64,000 nt of DNA, taken from Allomyces arbusculus (lineage: Eukaryota; Blastocladiomycota; Blastocladiomycetes; Blastocladiales; Blastocladiaceae). Positions 20,921-33,741 of the stretch are shown here, piece after piece; the stretch's first letter is position 1; each line of letters opens with the position of its first letter. The position numbers were made by a program, and so were the translations under genes. A model generated the notes under the pieces. It saw nothing but the letters and a program-made list of their open reading frames with translations. It did no database searches and was not told the DNA's origin. Location of the stretch: NCBI GenBank assembly GCA_027604705.1, contig JADHYV010000013.1, forward strand, positions 372,001 to 436,000, written 5' to 3'.

Positions 20921-23900
20921 TCAACCGAACGGGAACCACCGCCGCGACTGAGCCTCCTGTTTTTGCCGAATCTGCTTGGCCATGTCAGCAAAGTTGGAAC
21001 TCGCGACCGCCAAGTCGGCAAACTTTTCTTCGAGCTTTTCAAGCCGCTCCCCACGTTCCGAGAGCCCGTCCTTGGCTTTTTGGAACACGTTACCCGTCTC
21101 GGCGGCCGCGGCTGTGGGGCTCGTCCCAGCTGACGACATGCGGTCGCGGCGCGGCACCGTTCCAGCTGCGGTTGCCGCCGCAGGCAAAGCACCAAACGCG
21201 GCCGCCAACGCCGCCGCCGCAGCAGCCAGATCGGTTGTTGGTTCTGGGACGGCCGCAGCAGCCGCACTCGACCCGCCGAGGTACGACAGGATTGTGCCGA
21301 GCGGCGACGATGCGCGCGTGGCCACCGGCCGCGGCGGGAGTGGGATGCCGCCGTCGGTCGGGAGGACAAGTGTAGGTTGTGCGAGCCACGCGGTCTCACG
21401 GAGTGTGGCCACGGTCATGACGCGGTTCGCGCCGGCAACGTGCACGAGGTGACCATCGCGCGTGACGGCGAGCCGCGTGGGACCGTCCGGGTTCGCGATC
21501 ACGGGAGAGGACATGTCCGTGAGGAACTCGAGCCCAGGGAACGACAGCACGACGACAGCAACGTCCGTGACGACCACAAGGATCGGATTTTCGGGACTGA
21601 CTGTCGACCCGGACAGTTCCATGTGGCTGCTCGGCACGCCGACGTTGCCACTCCCCGTTCGCGTGCGCGATGACGCGCGCGTCGACTTTCCGCCGCCGTT
21701 GTCGGTTGACTTGGCGGGCCCCTTGACGATTTGCGCCGCGAGAATGTGCCCGTGCCGATCCAAGTCGGGTTTCCAGGAATGCAGTTTTCGGAAATCGTCG
21801 AGGTCCAGGAGCCGCACCGAGTCTCGCGTGACGACGAGGCACGTTGGTTCCAAGATAGCATTCGCGCCCGCGGCCGACCGGGCAATATCGCGCCGCGACC
21901 GCCGTGCGTTCAAGCTTCCTGATGACCCGCTCTTTGCGCCGCCGCCTTCCGCCACGTCGTCGAGACTGCGTTTCGACTCGCGCTTGGCGAGCGCGGCGAG
22001 TGGCACGGGTTCCGGAACCTCTTGCGGTGCCGCAGCCGTATCGGGTGTCATGAGCAAGTCGAGAATCGGCACGTCGTCCTTGTCGCGTAGGACTGTTTCG
22101 AGTTCCACGACTTCGTCGTCGAGCACGTAGACGAACACGTGGCCGTTGCACCCAATGAAGAGCATGACCACGTCATCGACGGTGCGGTACCATTTGAGCA
22201 CCGTGATTTGGCAAGCAGAGCGGTCAAACGACGAGGTGGATGGACTCGTGCCCATGCTGGCCGTACGCAGCCGACGTAATGGGGACGAGGCAGGCGCGCT
22301 CGATTGCGCAATGTCGGCACACATGCTGATGAGATCAAGCGTTGCAATGTGGCTCTCGGTGCGCAAGTCATACAGGGCCACCGAGCACGCGGCGTCGGCA
22401 ACCGCGAGCAGCGTACCGGAAATGGCCGCTTGGAAACTGCTTTCAGCAGGCGCAGCGTCCTTGGACGGCGCCGGTGCTGGTGCAGGGATACAGACCTTGT
22501 ACGGCAAAAACACTTGGCCATCAAACGCGCGAAACTGCGGCTCCGACAACGTGATCGGGATCCACTGCGCGTCCTCGGGCGTCTCACCTGGAGCCGGATC
22601 GCTCATGCGTCGCCCACTGGGCGACTCGGGCGAGTCGGGCAGCGCAATATCGACGGCCGATGCGCGCGGCGGCAATGGCGGTGGGGGCACGTCGAGATGC
22701 ATTTCGTCCATGCTGCGGATTCGCACGCGGCGCGTCGCGCCGCCCTCGCTACCAGCGAACAGGTACTGGCGGCATATCATTTCGACCCAAGTCCCGTTGG
22801 CGCACCCGAGGACGAGTTTGCGCGAGGACCAGTCGACGGTCGCCCACGCGAGCGTCAGGCCTGGGTACCACGCGGCCAAGTGGCTGGGGCTCGCTTGGAG
22901 CCATTCGGGCAGATGGTCGATGAGCACGGCCTTGATGAGCTCGAATTGGACGGAAAAGGGCGCGAGCATGGCGGGCGGCGACGGGGTCAGGTCGAGCACA
23001 TGCGCGCCCGTCGAACAGGTTGCGAGCAGGAGCGCGTGGTCAGGGACGCGTGGCGCCGTCACTGGCGAGGTTGGCGACGTGGAGGCGCTCGACGAAACGG
23101 CCGTGGTCGACGAGGTGTTGTACGCGAGCGGCACAGGGGACTGGAGCGTCGCTGACCGCGCGGCCAAGTCCATGAGCTCGTTCATGGTCGCAGCAGGCAC
23201 GGCTGTTTGGCGCATTTCGTTGATTTGCCCGAGGCACGCCAGCGACAGGGTCAGCGGCAGCGCGAGACGTTGCAGCCGCGGCGGATTGCCCGTTGGGAGG
23301 TAGGCAAATGTGGTGCCTGACCGCGTCATGCACAGCAGCGCCTTGGGATTGCGCAGCTGCCACGGACACACGCTCATGACGCAAAAGTCGAGAATCGTGC
23401 CATACCCGGGGCTGTGCCGGATGAATTGCAGCGGCGGGACGGATTTCGGGATTTCAGCGCGCGGGATGTCGATGAGGACAAGCGCCGATTCGGACACGCC
23501 GCCGGCGACGACGAGTGTCGTGCGTTCCGCAGTAGACGGGTCCCGCGTCTCGAGAAACCACTGCATCTTGAAGACGGCGGGTGGAGAAGTGGATGCCATG
23601 TAATCGTCGCTGGCCAGCGCGGCCATGTCGGATCCACGAAAGTCGGGGAGTGCGTACGACGCGACCGTGCCGCGCTGCGTCGTTTCCCAGAGGCACACCC
23701 ACCCATTGTCGAAACCGAGCGCAAACGCGCGTCCGTCGGGGTGCCAGACACCGCACGTAGCGTGTACCGGGTAGGTATTGGCCGGAGTGAGCGTGGCCCA
23801 AGGTGCAGCTTCGTACTGCTGGAGCACTTGCTTGTTGGTCAAGTCCCACGTTACGACGGAGCCGTCGTAATGAGCGATCAGGAGTGTCGTGCGAGAATGC

Positions 23901-24727
23901 GGGTGCACGCCGAGCGCAACCACCGGGCTCATGGGCAGCCGCGCGAGCGACTGGATCAGGTACGACGATTTCCACGCCGTCTCGACGGACACGACGGCGA
24001 CGCGCCCATTGTGGCACCCGAGATAGAGCCACGACGACCCGGTGTCCATTTCCATGGTGATGACGGTGCCCTCGGTGATGCGCAACTTCTTGACTCTGGT
24101 CAAACCGCCCGTGGTCGCGTCAACGTGGTAGACGTGCAGCATGTTTTCGCCATCGACAGCCGCAATCCGGCCCGTTCCTGGTTGAACGGCAACGTATTTG
24201 ACATCGACCGAGAGCACATCCGAAACGCCACTGAGAGCCGCATCGCGTGAGGGCGGATCCGTTGACGCGGGCGATGCAGACCGTGACGCTGGGCTGCTGC
24301 TGGCAGCCGATTTTTTGGTCGACGAGTCGTTGGGCGTGGAGGGGCGGCCGTCGAGGCGTACGATAAGCTCGAGATCGTTGCGTCCAAGGGCATGGAGAGT
24401 TCCTGCCTGCGTGCCGACCACCAGGATGCCAAGGACCGGGTCGTACGCGTGGCACGTCAAGTCCCCGGGCAAACCAGCAGACGAGAGCTTTAGAACGAGG
24501 AGATGGGCAAGAACAAATTAGTCTTGCGTTCTGGACCATTGAAATGCCAACTCTCCACCCACTCTCGATGCAAGTTGCCCTCGTCAGTCAAAGTACGGCA
24601 CCGTCACCGTGTCGTAGGCCGGCAACGTGGACCGGAGCGTGTCGGCGTCACTGCTCGAGTTGGATCCGTGCGCGACATGCTGCACCGAGTTGGAAATGAT
24701 CTTGGTCAAGCGCTTGACGACCGACAT
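20921..24727 (-). CDS. Tomosyn/Sro7-family SNARE regulator (Lgl-type WD40 with C-terminal R-SNARE motif)
   Basis: A short first exon (24608-24727, 40 aa, starts MSVVKRLTKIISNSVQHV) and one long exon (20921-24487) give about 1228 aa; the intron 24488-24607 has a less usual donor (gtgacg). Seen: the propeller start GLPGDLTCHAYDPVLGILVV, WD-type strands (GRVAVVSVE, HYDGSVVTWDLTNKQVL, GFDNGWVCLWET) over most of the length, Ser/Pro-rich loops, and a C-terminal coiled coil (SERGERLEKLEEKFADLA) ending RRWFPFG. Family knowledge: tomosyn and yeast Sro7 have two beta-propellers that bind Q-SNAREs and Sec4-type Rabs and control exocytosis. The SNARE-like tail with Arg at the expected zero-layer place (SER-G) and no TM anchor fits tomosyn better than plain Lgl. 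Only the first exon boundary is uncertain. Confidence 0.88.
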
Positions 24728-25666
24728 GATGATTTGGACGGTGCGGTGGACGCGTGTCTGCTTGGCGCTGCAGCAGGTCGCGATCAGCAGCGAATATTCT
24801 CGCAGCGCGCGCTGGCGCGATGACCGCGAACAACAGGGAAACCAGAGAAGGGAGCGGAGGGTGTGCTTGCGTGTGCTGGCAGAATGAGTATCGGGAGCAA
24901 CCTGCAACCAGTGCACACACCAGCAAGGCCAGGCCACAATGAAGAGCTTGGCGCGGTCACGACTTTGTGCAGATCCAAGCCGATTCAAGCCAACCGTTTT
25001 GCTTGTGTTGTTCATGTCATTTGTATCGTCACCAGCCTCGTTTGACTGGCAAACCCACAACAGCGCATCGGTTTGGCACTTTTGACCTAGGCGAAATTCG
25101 CCATCATCTGGGTCTTTAGTATGTCTCACAAATATACTATCTCCTGGTCAACAATTAGTAGTTGACTCCAACTTCCGAGGTCAATTGCTCCAGACGCCAA
25201 GGTAGAACGTTTTCTCTGTAAAACACTCGATCGGATCTCTCTTTGTGGAGAATTGATGGTGGAGCACCTGTGAGAAGCACATTCTCTATTGCTTTTGCTG
25301 GTTTTAGCCATATGGAGTTGGTGTGTGGCGTGCAGTCAGTGGTCAAATCGAAATCGCTTTGCATCGTGGTCAGCCAGAAACGGTTGTGGTTGCACGACAG
25401 AGCAATGAAAAGCATGAAACATACCTCATTGCTTCTCATGATCGATTCCTTCGGGTTTGGTATTGCACCAGGTATCCTACCTCCGCAAGTACATTGCAGA
25501 CACGTTTTGACCAAGGGTACAGTGAGCTACAGGAAGTCAATTAGGCATGGACAAAAATGGTAAGCAGACACTAGTGCAATGTGATTGATCGCAAAGAGGC
25601 TCTTTTTCCAGGGCAGTCACAACTTCGACCTCGTTCCATTCATTCATATTTACAAAATACATCACG
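24728..25666. other. Spacer between tomosyn and the MutS homologue
   Basis: 939 bases, clearly lower GC from about 25000 to 25650. Open frames on both strands are short and have atypical codon use. It probably contains the tomosyn promoter and the MutS 3' UTR. No supportable gene. Confidence 0.45.
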
Positions 25667-28600
25667 TCATCTCTGAAAATGCCCAACGCGCAACGTCTCA
25701 CGCGCCTCCATCGCATACCCGAGCACATGTTTCGGCAACTTCGTCCACGAAGCAATCTCAACGCCAAACGAGCTCTCCGCCATGCCCGGGCGCATGCGGT
25801 AATCGACGACCCAAAACGTCTCGTCGCCATCCTTGACCGGATAACACGCAGAGTGAATGCACCGAATCCGGTCGGCCACCTCGTCCCCACCACAATGATC
25901 GCGAATCACATCCACCAGCGCATGCATGTGCGTCGTCGTCAGGGTCGGGACATGGCGGTTGACCAAGGCCTCGCACACGGCGGCCACAAGCGCCATCGCG
26001 TCGTTGGGCCCAGTCCCGCGGCCGAGTTCGTCCATGAGGACGAGCGACCGGGGCGTGCCTTTGGAGAGGATGCGGCGCAGGTCGGCCATTTCTGCGGCGA
26101 ACGTGGACTGGTTGTGCGCAAGATCATCGTACGACCCGAACCGCGTGTAGATAGCGTCGTAGATGGGCAGCTGCGCCGACGTGGCCGGTACGGGGCACCC
26201 GATTTGCGCGAGGATCACGGCGGCGCCGACGGTGCGCATGTAGCACGTCTTGCCGCCCATGTTGGCTCTGTGTGCATCTGAACGGTGAGTGTTGGGTAGA
26301 GATGGTATGCGCACGAAAAAGAAGTACCCGCTGATGACAATGAGGGACTTGTCGTGATCCAGCTCGCAGTCGTTGGGGACGACATGGCGGCCGGCCTCGA
26401 GCGCCGACTCGTAAATGACCGGGTGGATTACTTGCTTGAGCACCATCGTGTGATCGCTGCTCTCGAAAAACGACTGATTGTCAGCTCTAGCACTCGACGA
26501 CGCGAAAAAAGCACAGGGCCGTACTCGGTAAACTTAGGCCGCACGCAATTGAACCGGTCGGCAAACGTGCAAAACACCTGCGTCATATCGAGCAACGCAA
26601 TCGCATGGGCCGTCTTGACCAGCGACGGAATCTGCTCGCGAACCCGCGTCATCAAATCTTGCAGCACGCTCTGCTCGGCGACTTGGACTCGCGCCCGTAG
26701 TTCCACAATCGCAAGCTGCAGGTGGGTCCATTTCTGCAGGCAAACGATTGCGCTTGAAACATCAGCTGCAATCCAGGTCAACGACAGACCTGAGAGAAAA
26801 ACACGCACCTCGTACTCAATCCGCACCACCGTTTTGGTCTTGCTCACGACCGGAAACTGCTGCCGCGCATCGGCCGGCAGGTTCGCGTATTGCACGTGCG
26901 TGAGCTCAACAAGCGGCCGGCCCGACGCGCTTGCCGCCGCGGGCCCACCCGATTCCGCGTCCTCGCCGCCTGCGACCAGCTCCTCGTCCACCGCTAGCCC
27001 ATCGACACCCGCCAACTCCGCGTCCAACTTCTGCATCTCGGCCGCGGCCCTCATCCGACGCTTGCTCACTTTCGGCCCGGCTGCGCGGAACACAGGCGAT
27101 TTGCCCGTGACCGGAATCCCAAACTGCGCGCAAAATTCGGTGCGCAGGTCATCTACGGACTGCTGCAGCCGCACGAGCTCGGTCGAAAACTCGGCGAGCG
27201 ACGGGTCAGTACCGGAAAGAATGAGCGCGGTCGAGTCGGTCAAGTCGAGCGCGGCGAGGAGTCGACGGAGGAGGTCGTCGTGCGCGGTCAGGTGCCGGCA
27301 GTCAGACGCAAATGCTGGGAGTGGGTGCAGGATCTGCGCAAGTTTGCGCGCAAAGAGGAGGTTTTCGAGCAAGGTCTTGAGCGAGTCTGGACTGGTCAAT
27401 TGGCGCGGTGGAGGGTCAGATGGCGGTGTTGGGAGAAGAGCACACGTGCAAAGAAAACGTCCGTACGTCGCAAAATCCATGTCGATGGCGCTACAAATCT
27501 CCTCAATCGGCGTACTACCACCAATCTGGTCGAGCACCTGCCTGACCTCATCGAGGACCATCGGTTGCGCGCGCAACGCATCTAATCGATCAAACCTTCC
27601 CTCTAATTCGGCGCGGTCCGTGAGCGGGAACAGCAGACTGCGCTTGATCATGCGCTCGCCCGACCGCGTCTTGGGTTTCCCCAGCACTCGCACCATGGAT
27701 CCGACGCGCGAATTGCGCCCGACCGTCTGGAACAACTCGAGCTGCCGCGCCGTAGTCTTGTCAATAATCATGTGTCGCTTCGCGAGGTTCTCGTTAGTCG
27801 CCGCGAGCGTCGGCGCGCGGCCAATGTAGATATGGTGCAAGTACTGCCGCAACGCGTGCCGGGATGCTGCGTCGGGTTCCGTGTCGGTTGGTGCTGCCGT
27901 GAACTCGGACGCGGGTCGTGCGCTGACCATGGCAGTGGCCGGTAGCATGGCGAGGAACGAGTCCCAGTCAGGCCGCGCCATTTTGTCAGTGCCGTCGCTC
28001 TCGAGCGCACCCTCGTTGTCGTCCTGGTACCGCAGCACGTCAGCGTCGTGCTGCGCCATGATCGCGAGCCGCTCGCGGTCAATCTCGGCGCGGTCGCGCA
28101 GGTACTGTTCCTGCTCAGCGACCGAGACGTTGTCGCGCACGGCCACGCGCTTGTCGAGCAACGAGTCCGGGAAAATGATTTCAGTGGGTGAGATGCCAAG
28201 CAGGACAAATGGCAGATTGAGCACGTCGGTTTTGATGTAGTTGGTCTCGTGCGTGAGCAAGTCACAAAACGTGATGGTAACAGGGTCCGACGGCAAGAGC
28301 ATGGGCGTTGACGAGGTAACGTTGACGGCGGTGAGGTAGTTGAGCTCACCCTCGGCGACCATGGTCGTCGCTAGGGGCACAGCCCAGTCAGCCATGTTAT
28401 CATCGATATGAGGAAGCCGAAACACCAAACAAACGCACCTGGCGTGTAGAACCGCTTCACATACCGCGTCTCGCCATTTTGCAGAGGAATCGACGTAGCC
28501 TGCTGCTCTGGCGACGCTTCACCCCTCAACTGATCAATGACGGCAACACGCTGCCCGAAATCCTTGACGAGCTTGGTCACATATTGCCGCACGGCCGAAT

Positions 28601-29378
28601 CCGGGAACCCGCACAGCCCCTTGCGAGACATGAGCAAACCAAGATGGTGGTGCCACTCGAGCGCTTGGTCGCCATACATTTCGTAAAACGACCCGACGCG
28701 AATCAGAAGGATCCAGTCCTTGCCGTAGCGGTCGTAGAGCGCGCGGATCTGCGCCGAGAGCTTGGTATACGTGGCCTTGCCGTCGGCCGCACCAGAGGGT
28801 GTGATCTTGTCGCCGTTGCCCGGCGGCGCGACCGTGTCTTTGTCGGTATACTCGTCCAGAATTGCGCCGACATGCATCGACTGGATTTCGGCCGCGATTG
28901 AGGCCTTGGTGGCGGCGCGACCGGTCTTTCGACGTCGGGGCGCAGCGAGACGTGCGGAAGTGGTGGAGAACTGAGCTCGACCGCATGCAAATACGCCAGC
29001 GTGGAACGAATGCGGGAACAATGTCGGGGACAAGAAGTTGGGTGATCGTGCGGGGCTGGCTTGTCGACAACCACAGGAATGCGGCGCAGCAGATAGTACT
29101 GGTCCCGGCAAAGATTTTCGCTGTCCATGGCGCGTAGAGACTGTTTCAGTGTCCAATTGGTGCGGTTCGAGCGAGGAAGGTAGACTTGAAGCTGATGCGA
29201 GGAAATGGGCGGTCGAGGCGCGTGAAAGGGCTGTCCATGGCGGCACACGGGTGCGCAAAGAGCGGTGTTGGCCGGCGCGTGTCGTGATCGTGCGTGCTGT
29301 TGTGCCGAGTCGAAGCATGAGCATGAGATGCCGAGGAGCAAAGCATGTGTTTACTGCGCGAAGGGTGTCGGGGCCCAA
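25667..29378 (-). CDS. MSH1: MutS homologue, mitochondrial MSH1 type
   Basis: Four exons (28439-29378, 26515-28370, 26328-26461, 25667-26267) give up to 1176 aa. Introns are 68, 53 and 60 nt. Seen: a basic, Arg/Ser/Thr-rich N-terminus poor in acids (LRLGTTARTITTRAGQHRSL), consistent with a mitochondrial presequence; the mismatch-reading motif RVGSFYEMYG in MutS domain I; YVKRFYTPATTM; the clamp/lever core; then the ATPase with Walker A ISGANMGGKT, Walker B LVLMDELGRGT and TTTHMHALVD. Family knowledge: MSH1 repairs mismatches in and stabilises mitochondrial DNA. The presequence and the F-Y-E motif favour MSH1 over nuclear MSH2-6. Walker A has A where most MutS proteins have P (GPNMxGKS) and T-C after the Lys. 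A start at 29324 (MLMLRLG) is equally possible. The 53-nt intron uses a GAG acceptor and is the weakest junction. Confidence 0.9.
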
Positions 29379-29778
29379 GTGCCGCAGGCCAAAACGAAAT
29401 CTGACGCGCCTTGTGCTCGCGGTTTAGTATGACGTGGAAACGCGTGCCAGTGTCAGGGCACCGTTTGCGAGTCGCGTGACGCGTCGCTGGGCAGGGACGA
29501 GCGCCTTGAGCACGTGGTCGCGCCAAAGTGGGCCCTCCACACGAGCGGAAGCTGAAGGTCAGCCCGACCAACCGACGGTCCAGCCCGCCCACCAGTCCTG
29601 CAACCAACTGCCGCCAGCACCCACCAGCACCACCACAGGAACAGGAACGATCCGCCCAGCACCAAGTCCTGATCCGGCATTCGCACGCTCCTGCTCGACC
29701 CGCCGCTCCTCCACACCACCGCGACGCACGCTCAACAATCGCGCGCAATCATCGCTGCTACAACTCGTTGGACCCGCC
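29379..29778. other. Divergent promoter region between MSH1 and Mo25
   Basis: 400 bases between two divergent starts. C- and A-rich on the plus strand near the Mo25 start (repeated CAGCACCACC-type runs). No TATA box seen. Confidence 0.5.
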
Positions 29779-31217
29779 ATGAGCTTCTTCTTTTCGAAAA
29801 CGCGCCCAAAGTCGGCCTCTGACGTCGTGCGCGCCACCGTCGACGCCGTCGCGCGCCTCGATGCGCTTGGACCCACTGCCGCGACGCAGGGCATCAAAGT
29901 ATGGACAATCGCGAGCCGAGCAGCTGGAGCTGCGCCCCGACCAACCCCATCGCCAACCACTGCTTCGGCTCTGCTAGATCAACGAGGATATTTCCAAGCA
30001 GCTCGCGCTTATCAAGGTCATGCTCGCCGGCGACGGGGGTACGTCGCTGCCCGTGCCTGCCATCCCTGCCTCGGTCCGTGTTCGCTGACCGCGAGGTAAC
30101 CATGAACCATTTATCCACCGCACGCCAGAATCCGAACCGAACCCGGAAACTGTCTCGATTCTCGCACAAGAAATCTACAACCACGACCTGCTCGCACACC
30201 TGATCACGCTGATCGCACGACTCGAGTTTGAAGCCAAGAAGGACGTGGTCTTTATCGTGAACACGCTCTTGCGGCGGCAAATCGGGTCGCGGCATCCGAC
30301 GGTCGAGTACTTTTCCGTGCGCGAACATTTATTGGCGACCATGATCAAGGGCTACGACGTCCCCGATATTGCCTTGAATTGCGGCATGATGATTCGCGAG
30401 TGCGCGCGGTCGGAAATGCTCGCCAAGCTGATCTTGCACCATGCCGCGTTTTGGAATTTCTTTACCTACGTGGAATCGACCACGTTTGATACGGCCAGCG
30501 ACGCGTTTGCCACGTTCAAGGTATTTGACTGCGACTTCTTGCTGCTCTCGCAAATCTGATGTCGCGATGACCCATTCGACTAACGTGATCTCTCGCGCTG
30601 TTAGGACCTCTTGACCAAGCACAAAGACATTGTTGCCCCCTTTCTTGACGCCAACTACGACGCCTTCTTCTCGCGGTACAACCAGCTGCTCATGTCGTCC
30701 AACTACGTGACCAAGCGGCAGTCGCTCAAGCTGCTCGGTGAACTGCTGCTCGACCGCGCCAATTTTGCCGTCATGACGCGGTACATTGCCTCGGCCGACC
30801 ACCTCAAACTGCTCATGAACCTGCTGCGCGACAAGTCGCGCAACATCCAGTTCGAGGCGTTTCACGTCTTCAAGATCTTTGTCGCAAATCCGAACAAGGT
30901 GAAGCCGGTTGCCGACATCCTGGCCAAAAACCGCGATAAGCTGTTGACTTACCTGACCAATTTTCACGCCGACAAGACCGGTACGTTGTTCGCGCGCTTT
31001 CGTTGGGCGTGAGCGACGCGTTGAGTGCATTGCGGCTGACTCGCCGCTCCCCTTGATACCAGACGACGACCTCTTCAACGACGAAAAGCAGTTCCTGATC
31101 CGGCAAATCTCCGACATGCCGGCACCGCCGAGCTCGCAGCAGTCGAGCAGTGCCGCCACGTCCGCATCGACCGTCGATATGGCGCCGCCACCGGCGGAAC
31201 CGGCACCGGCACCGTGA
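29779..31217 (+). CDS. HYM1: Mo25/Hym1 (CAB39-like) scaffold protein
   Basis: Five exons (29779-29898, 29978-30038, 30129-30520, 30605-30980, 31063-31217) give 367 aa; introns are 79-90 nt. Seen: [53 protein letters not shown], the armadillo-like helices [106 protein letters not shown]. Family knowledge: Mo25 binds and activates STE20/GCK kinases (STRAD/LKB1 in animals, the RAM/MOR polarity network in fungi). The Ser/Ala/Pro-rich C-terminal tail makes it slightly longer than the usual 340 aa. Confidence 0.97.
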
Positions 31218-32004
31218 TCGCGTGTCGCGGCCGAAGAAGGTGGGACGAGTCTTTTGGTGTATCTTGATTTTTGGTGACGGAACGAAAGTCGCTGTGCATA
31301 TTTGGGGGGGCGTAATTTGAGCGCGTGGGACACTGATTGAGCGTCAACGCGTGCGAGCTTGTGACGTCCATCATGGTGATGTTGCTGCGCGTCGTGCGCG
31401 TCAGACGGAAAAAAGTGAAATGATGTATCGGCAAGGCATCGACCACGAAAAGGGAACCAGGAAAATAAATCCAGATCAAGACAATGAAAGAGAAAGAAAA
31501 ATCAGATAAACCCAACTGAAAAAACCGGGCGGTCCGAAAACACGACAATACTGATGCGTCCCGCGACGAGCGAGACCGACGACGAAAACGAGGAAGGAGA
31601 ACCGGAGTAAAAAACCGTAGCAACCAGAGAGAGACTGAAACGACCCTCAGCGAGAACAGGGTCGGGATATCGGCGGCAGCGGCAGCGCGAGCGATCAGGC
31701 ACCGCGTTACTGGCCACCGCGGGTTAAACAAGGTTAGGAAAACAAAAGGAAAGGGGAAGGCGGGTAACTCAATCGACGACGGCGGCGAGTCGGAGACGGG
31801 AGCGCGAGTTGGGCGGCGACAGGTTCACCGAAGGAGCGTGCACGAAAGCAACCGACCGAGAACCGACATCGAGATGGCCCACGCGGTGACCCGAGTAATG
31901 AGCGGCGGCGGGCAGTCGTGAGTCGACGCCACGTGCAGTGATCGAGCCAACGACGCGCTGGATCGGTGTCGTCGACCAAGTCCGCGCACGCGGGCATAGC
32001 CCGC
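31218..32004. other. Convergent spacer between Mo25 and Igo1
   Basis: 787 bases between two convergent stops. Purine-rich from about 31440 to 31660 on the plus strand (repeated GAGA and GAAAA). No gene seen. Confidence 0.5.
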
Positions 32005-32379
32005 TCACGCGCCCTCCTCGTGCGCGGCCTCCTCCTCACCCTCGCCCTCGGCCTGCGCCGAGGTCTCCTTGACGAGTGACGACTCCTTGGCAGGCGACGT
32101 GCCTGGCAGCGTGCCGGCCGGTGGCGCGGCCGACGTCGGGACCGAGGTGGCCGGGTGCGAGTGCGGGATCATATCGGGCGTCGGGTGCGCGGACCCGACC
32201 GTGTTGGGCGACGATTTCCCGGCCTTGGACATGGCGTAGTCCCCCGAGTCAAAGTACTTGCGCTCCTTGAGCCGGTGGCCAAGTACCGACTTCTTGGCCA
32301 TCGGCAGCTTGCCGTACTTGTCGAGTAGCTTGCGTTCCTGGTCGGCAAGGACCGCCGGGTCGGGCGCTGGATCGGCCAT
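32005..32379 (-). CDS. IGO1: Endosulfine/ARPP-19 family PP2A-B55 inhibitor (Igo1)
   Basis: A single-exon 124-aa frame starting MADPAPDP. Seen: KYGKLPMAKKSVLGHRLKER followed by KYFDSGDYAMSKAGK, the family hallmark around FDSGDY, then a Pro/Ala/Glu-rich tail. Family knowledge: Ser in FDSGDY is phosphorylated by Greatwall/Rim15 kinase; the phosphoprotein then inhibits PP2A-B55 and controls mitotic entry and quiescence. The frame extends upstream of 32379 but without family similarity and with GC-rich filler composition, so I chose the Met just before the conserved part. Confidence 0.97.
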   Translation of the reverse strand: MADPAPDPAVLADQERKLLDKYGKLPMAKKSVLGHRLKERKYFDSGDYAMSKAGKSSPNTVGSAHPTPDMIPHSHPATSVPTSAAPPAGTLPGTSPAKESSLVKETSAQAEGEGEEEAAHEEGA

Positions 32380-33741
32380 GGTGCGGTGCGGTTGACGGGC
32401 GAGGGGAGGGAGTCGAGATCGGGGTGCGTGCGTGCGTCCAGTACGCGAGCGGGTGGAGCGAGCGGGAATCCAAGCGCGGCGAGCGGGCAGGCGGGCGGCA
32501 AGCAGCGCGGCACAAGTGGTGCGTTTGAATGCGGGCAGTGGCAGCGGTCCACGGCGAGTTGGTGGGCGCGGAATCGGTGGTGGTGGTGGTTCGGTCGCGC
32601 GGCAGTGGGTCCCGTACAGCGACTGCAGGACGTGCAGCGTGGAGTGGAGCGTGTTGAGTGTGCGGGTGTTCGCAACGTTGGCCGTCGTGGCGCGTTGACC
32701 AGCGCTGCCTCCACTGCACACGTGATCTATTGGACGGGCGGCGCTGATCCTGCACTCATCTCGCTGCCTTCTGCTCGAACACAGGCACGTCGTTGGCCAT
32801 GGCGACGCGCGACGCAGCCGCGACCAGAGCCAGGGCCAGAATTCGTATGGCAGAAAATGAGCGCCGGGCGTACCGAGCATTGATCAGCGAAGTCCAGTTA
32901 TACAAGGCGCCGTGGGAAGGTCCAGTGCAAAGGCACACTATGTAATGTGGACAGCATCAAAGAAACAAAGCGCCAGCGAGTTTCGTGAAGGTGAAGAACA
33001 GCGAGGGAAGCCTTGGCATACTTTGAACAAAGAACTTGAAGCGGCGAACATGACGATATCCCTGACCCAAAGCCAAATTGCTGCTGCAGTCATTACAGCG
33101 GTTGCTCTTGATCCTAGCTTGGGCGCTCTTCGACCAGCACCGGATTTCGCCTTCAGTGGGTGGCGCAGCGCGCCCAGGTCAATCGCAGTCCCTTATTGCG
33201 GGACGTGAATTCATTGCAAGAGCTCATCAGTTGACCCAAAAGTCGCAAAAGATCATCCAAAAGTATCCGCAAGGCATAATTGCTGCACGTGCCTTTAGTG
33301 GAGCAATCTGCGTTCGATCGCATTCTATGAATATAAAGGCCCGTATCCCGGTGAAAGCATAGTCGCATCGGCATCGGTCATACAAATTCGGGCCGGAAAG
33401 AGCGATTCGGGCAGCGGACCGAGCACAGTCGATACGGCCATCCTTTCGCGCCACTAACACATTTCAAGTCTGTTGATGTGTGCCTGATTTGTTGAGCATG
33501 AGTCTCACCAAAGGCTGGCGTTTTTGGTTGCAAGAGAAAAATTGCAAAAAGAGGAACGTGTTACATCGGTAGACAAAATCGACAGCCACCAAGAAAATGC
33601 GAGCGCGGAGCGATCAGTACAAGGTCGAGCAGAGCAAAAACACAAAACAGGCCGATGAGGGTGAGCGCAGCTCATGATCCCCGTAAATCCGACACGACTG
33701 ACAAAACTATAAACAGCACATCCACAGACATTTCAACCCAC
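32380..33741. other. Long spacer upstream of Igo1
   Basis: 1362 bases. The first 500 are GC-rich (Igo1 promoter and leader). From about 32900 to 33740 base composition is AT-richer with only short frames. No RNA gene or repeat is recognisable. Confidence 0.45.

Noticed and set aside
22146-23303. Plus-strand open frames over the tomosyn gene
   Set aside because: Antisense shadows; the minus strand carries a continuous family-matching protein.
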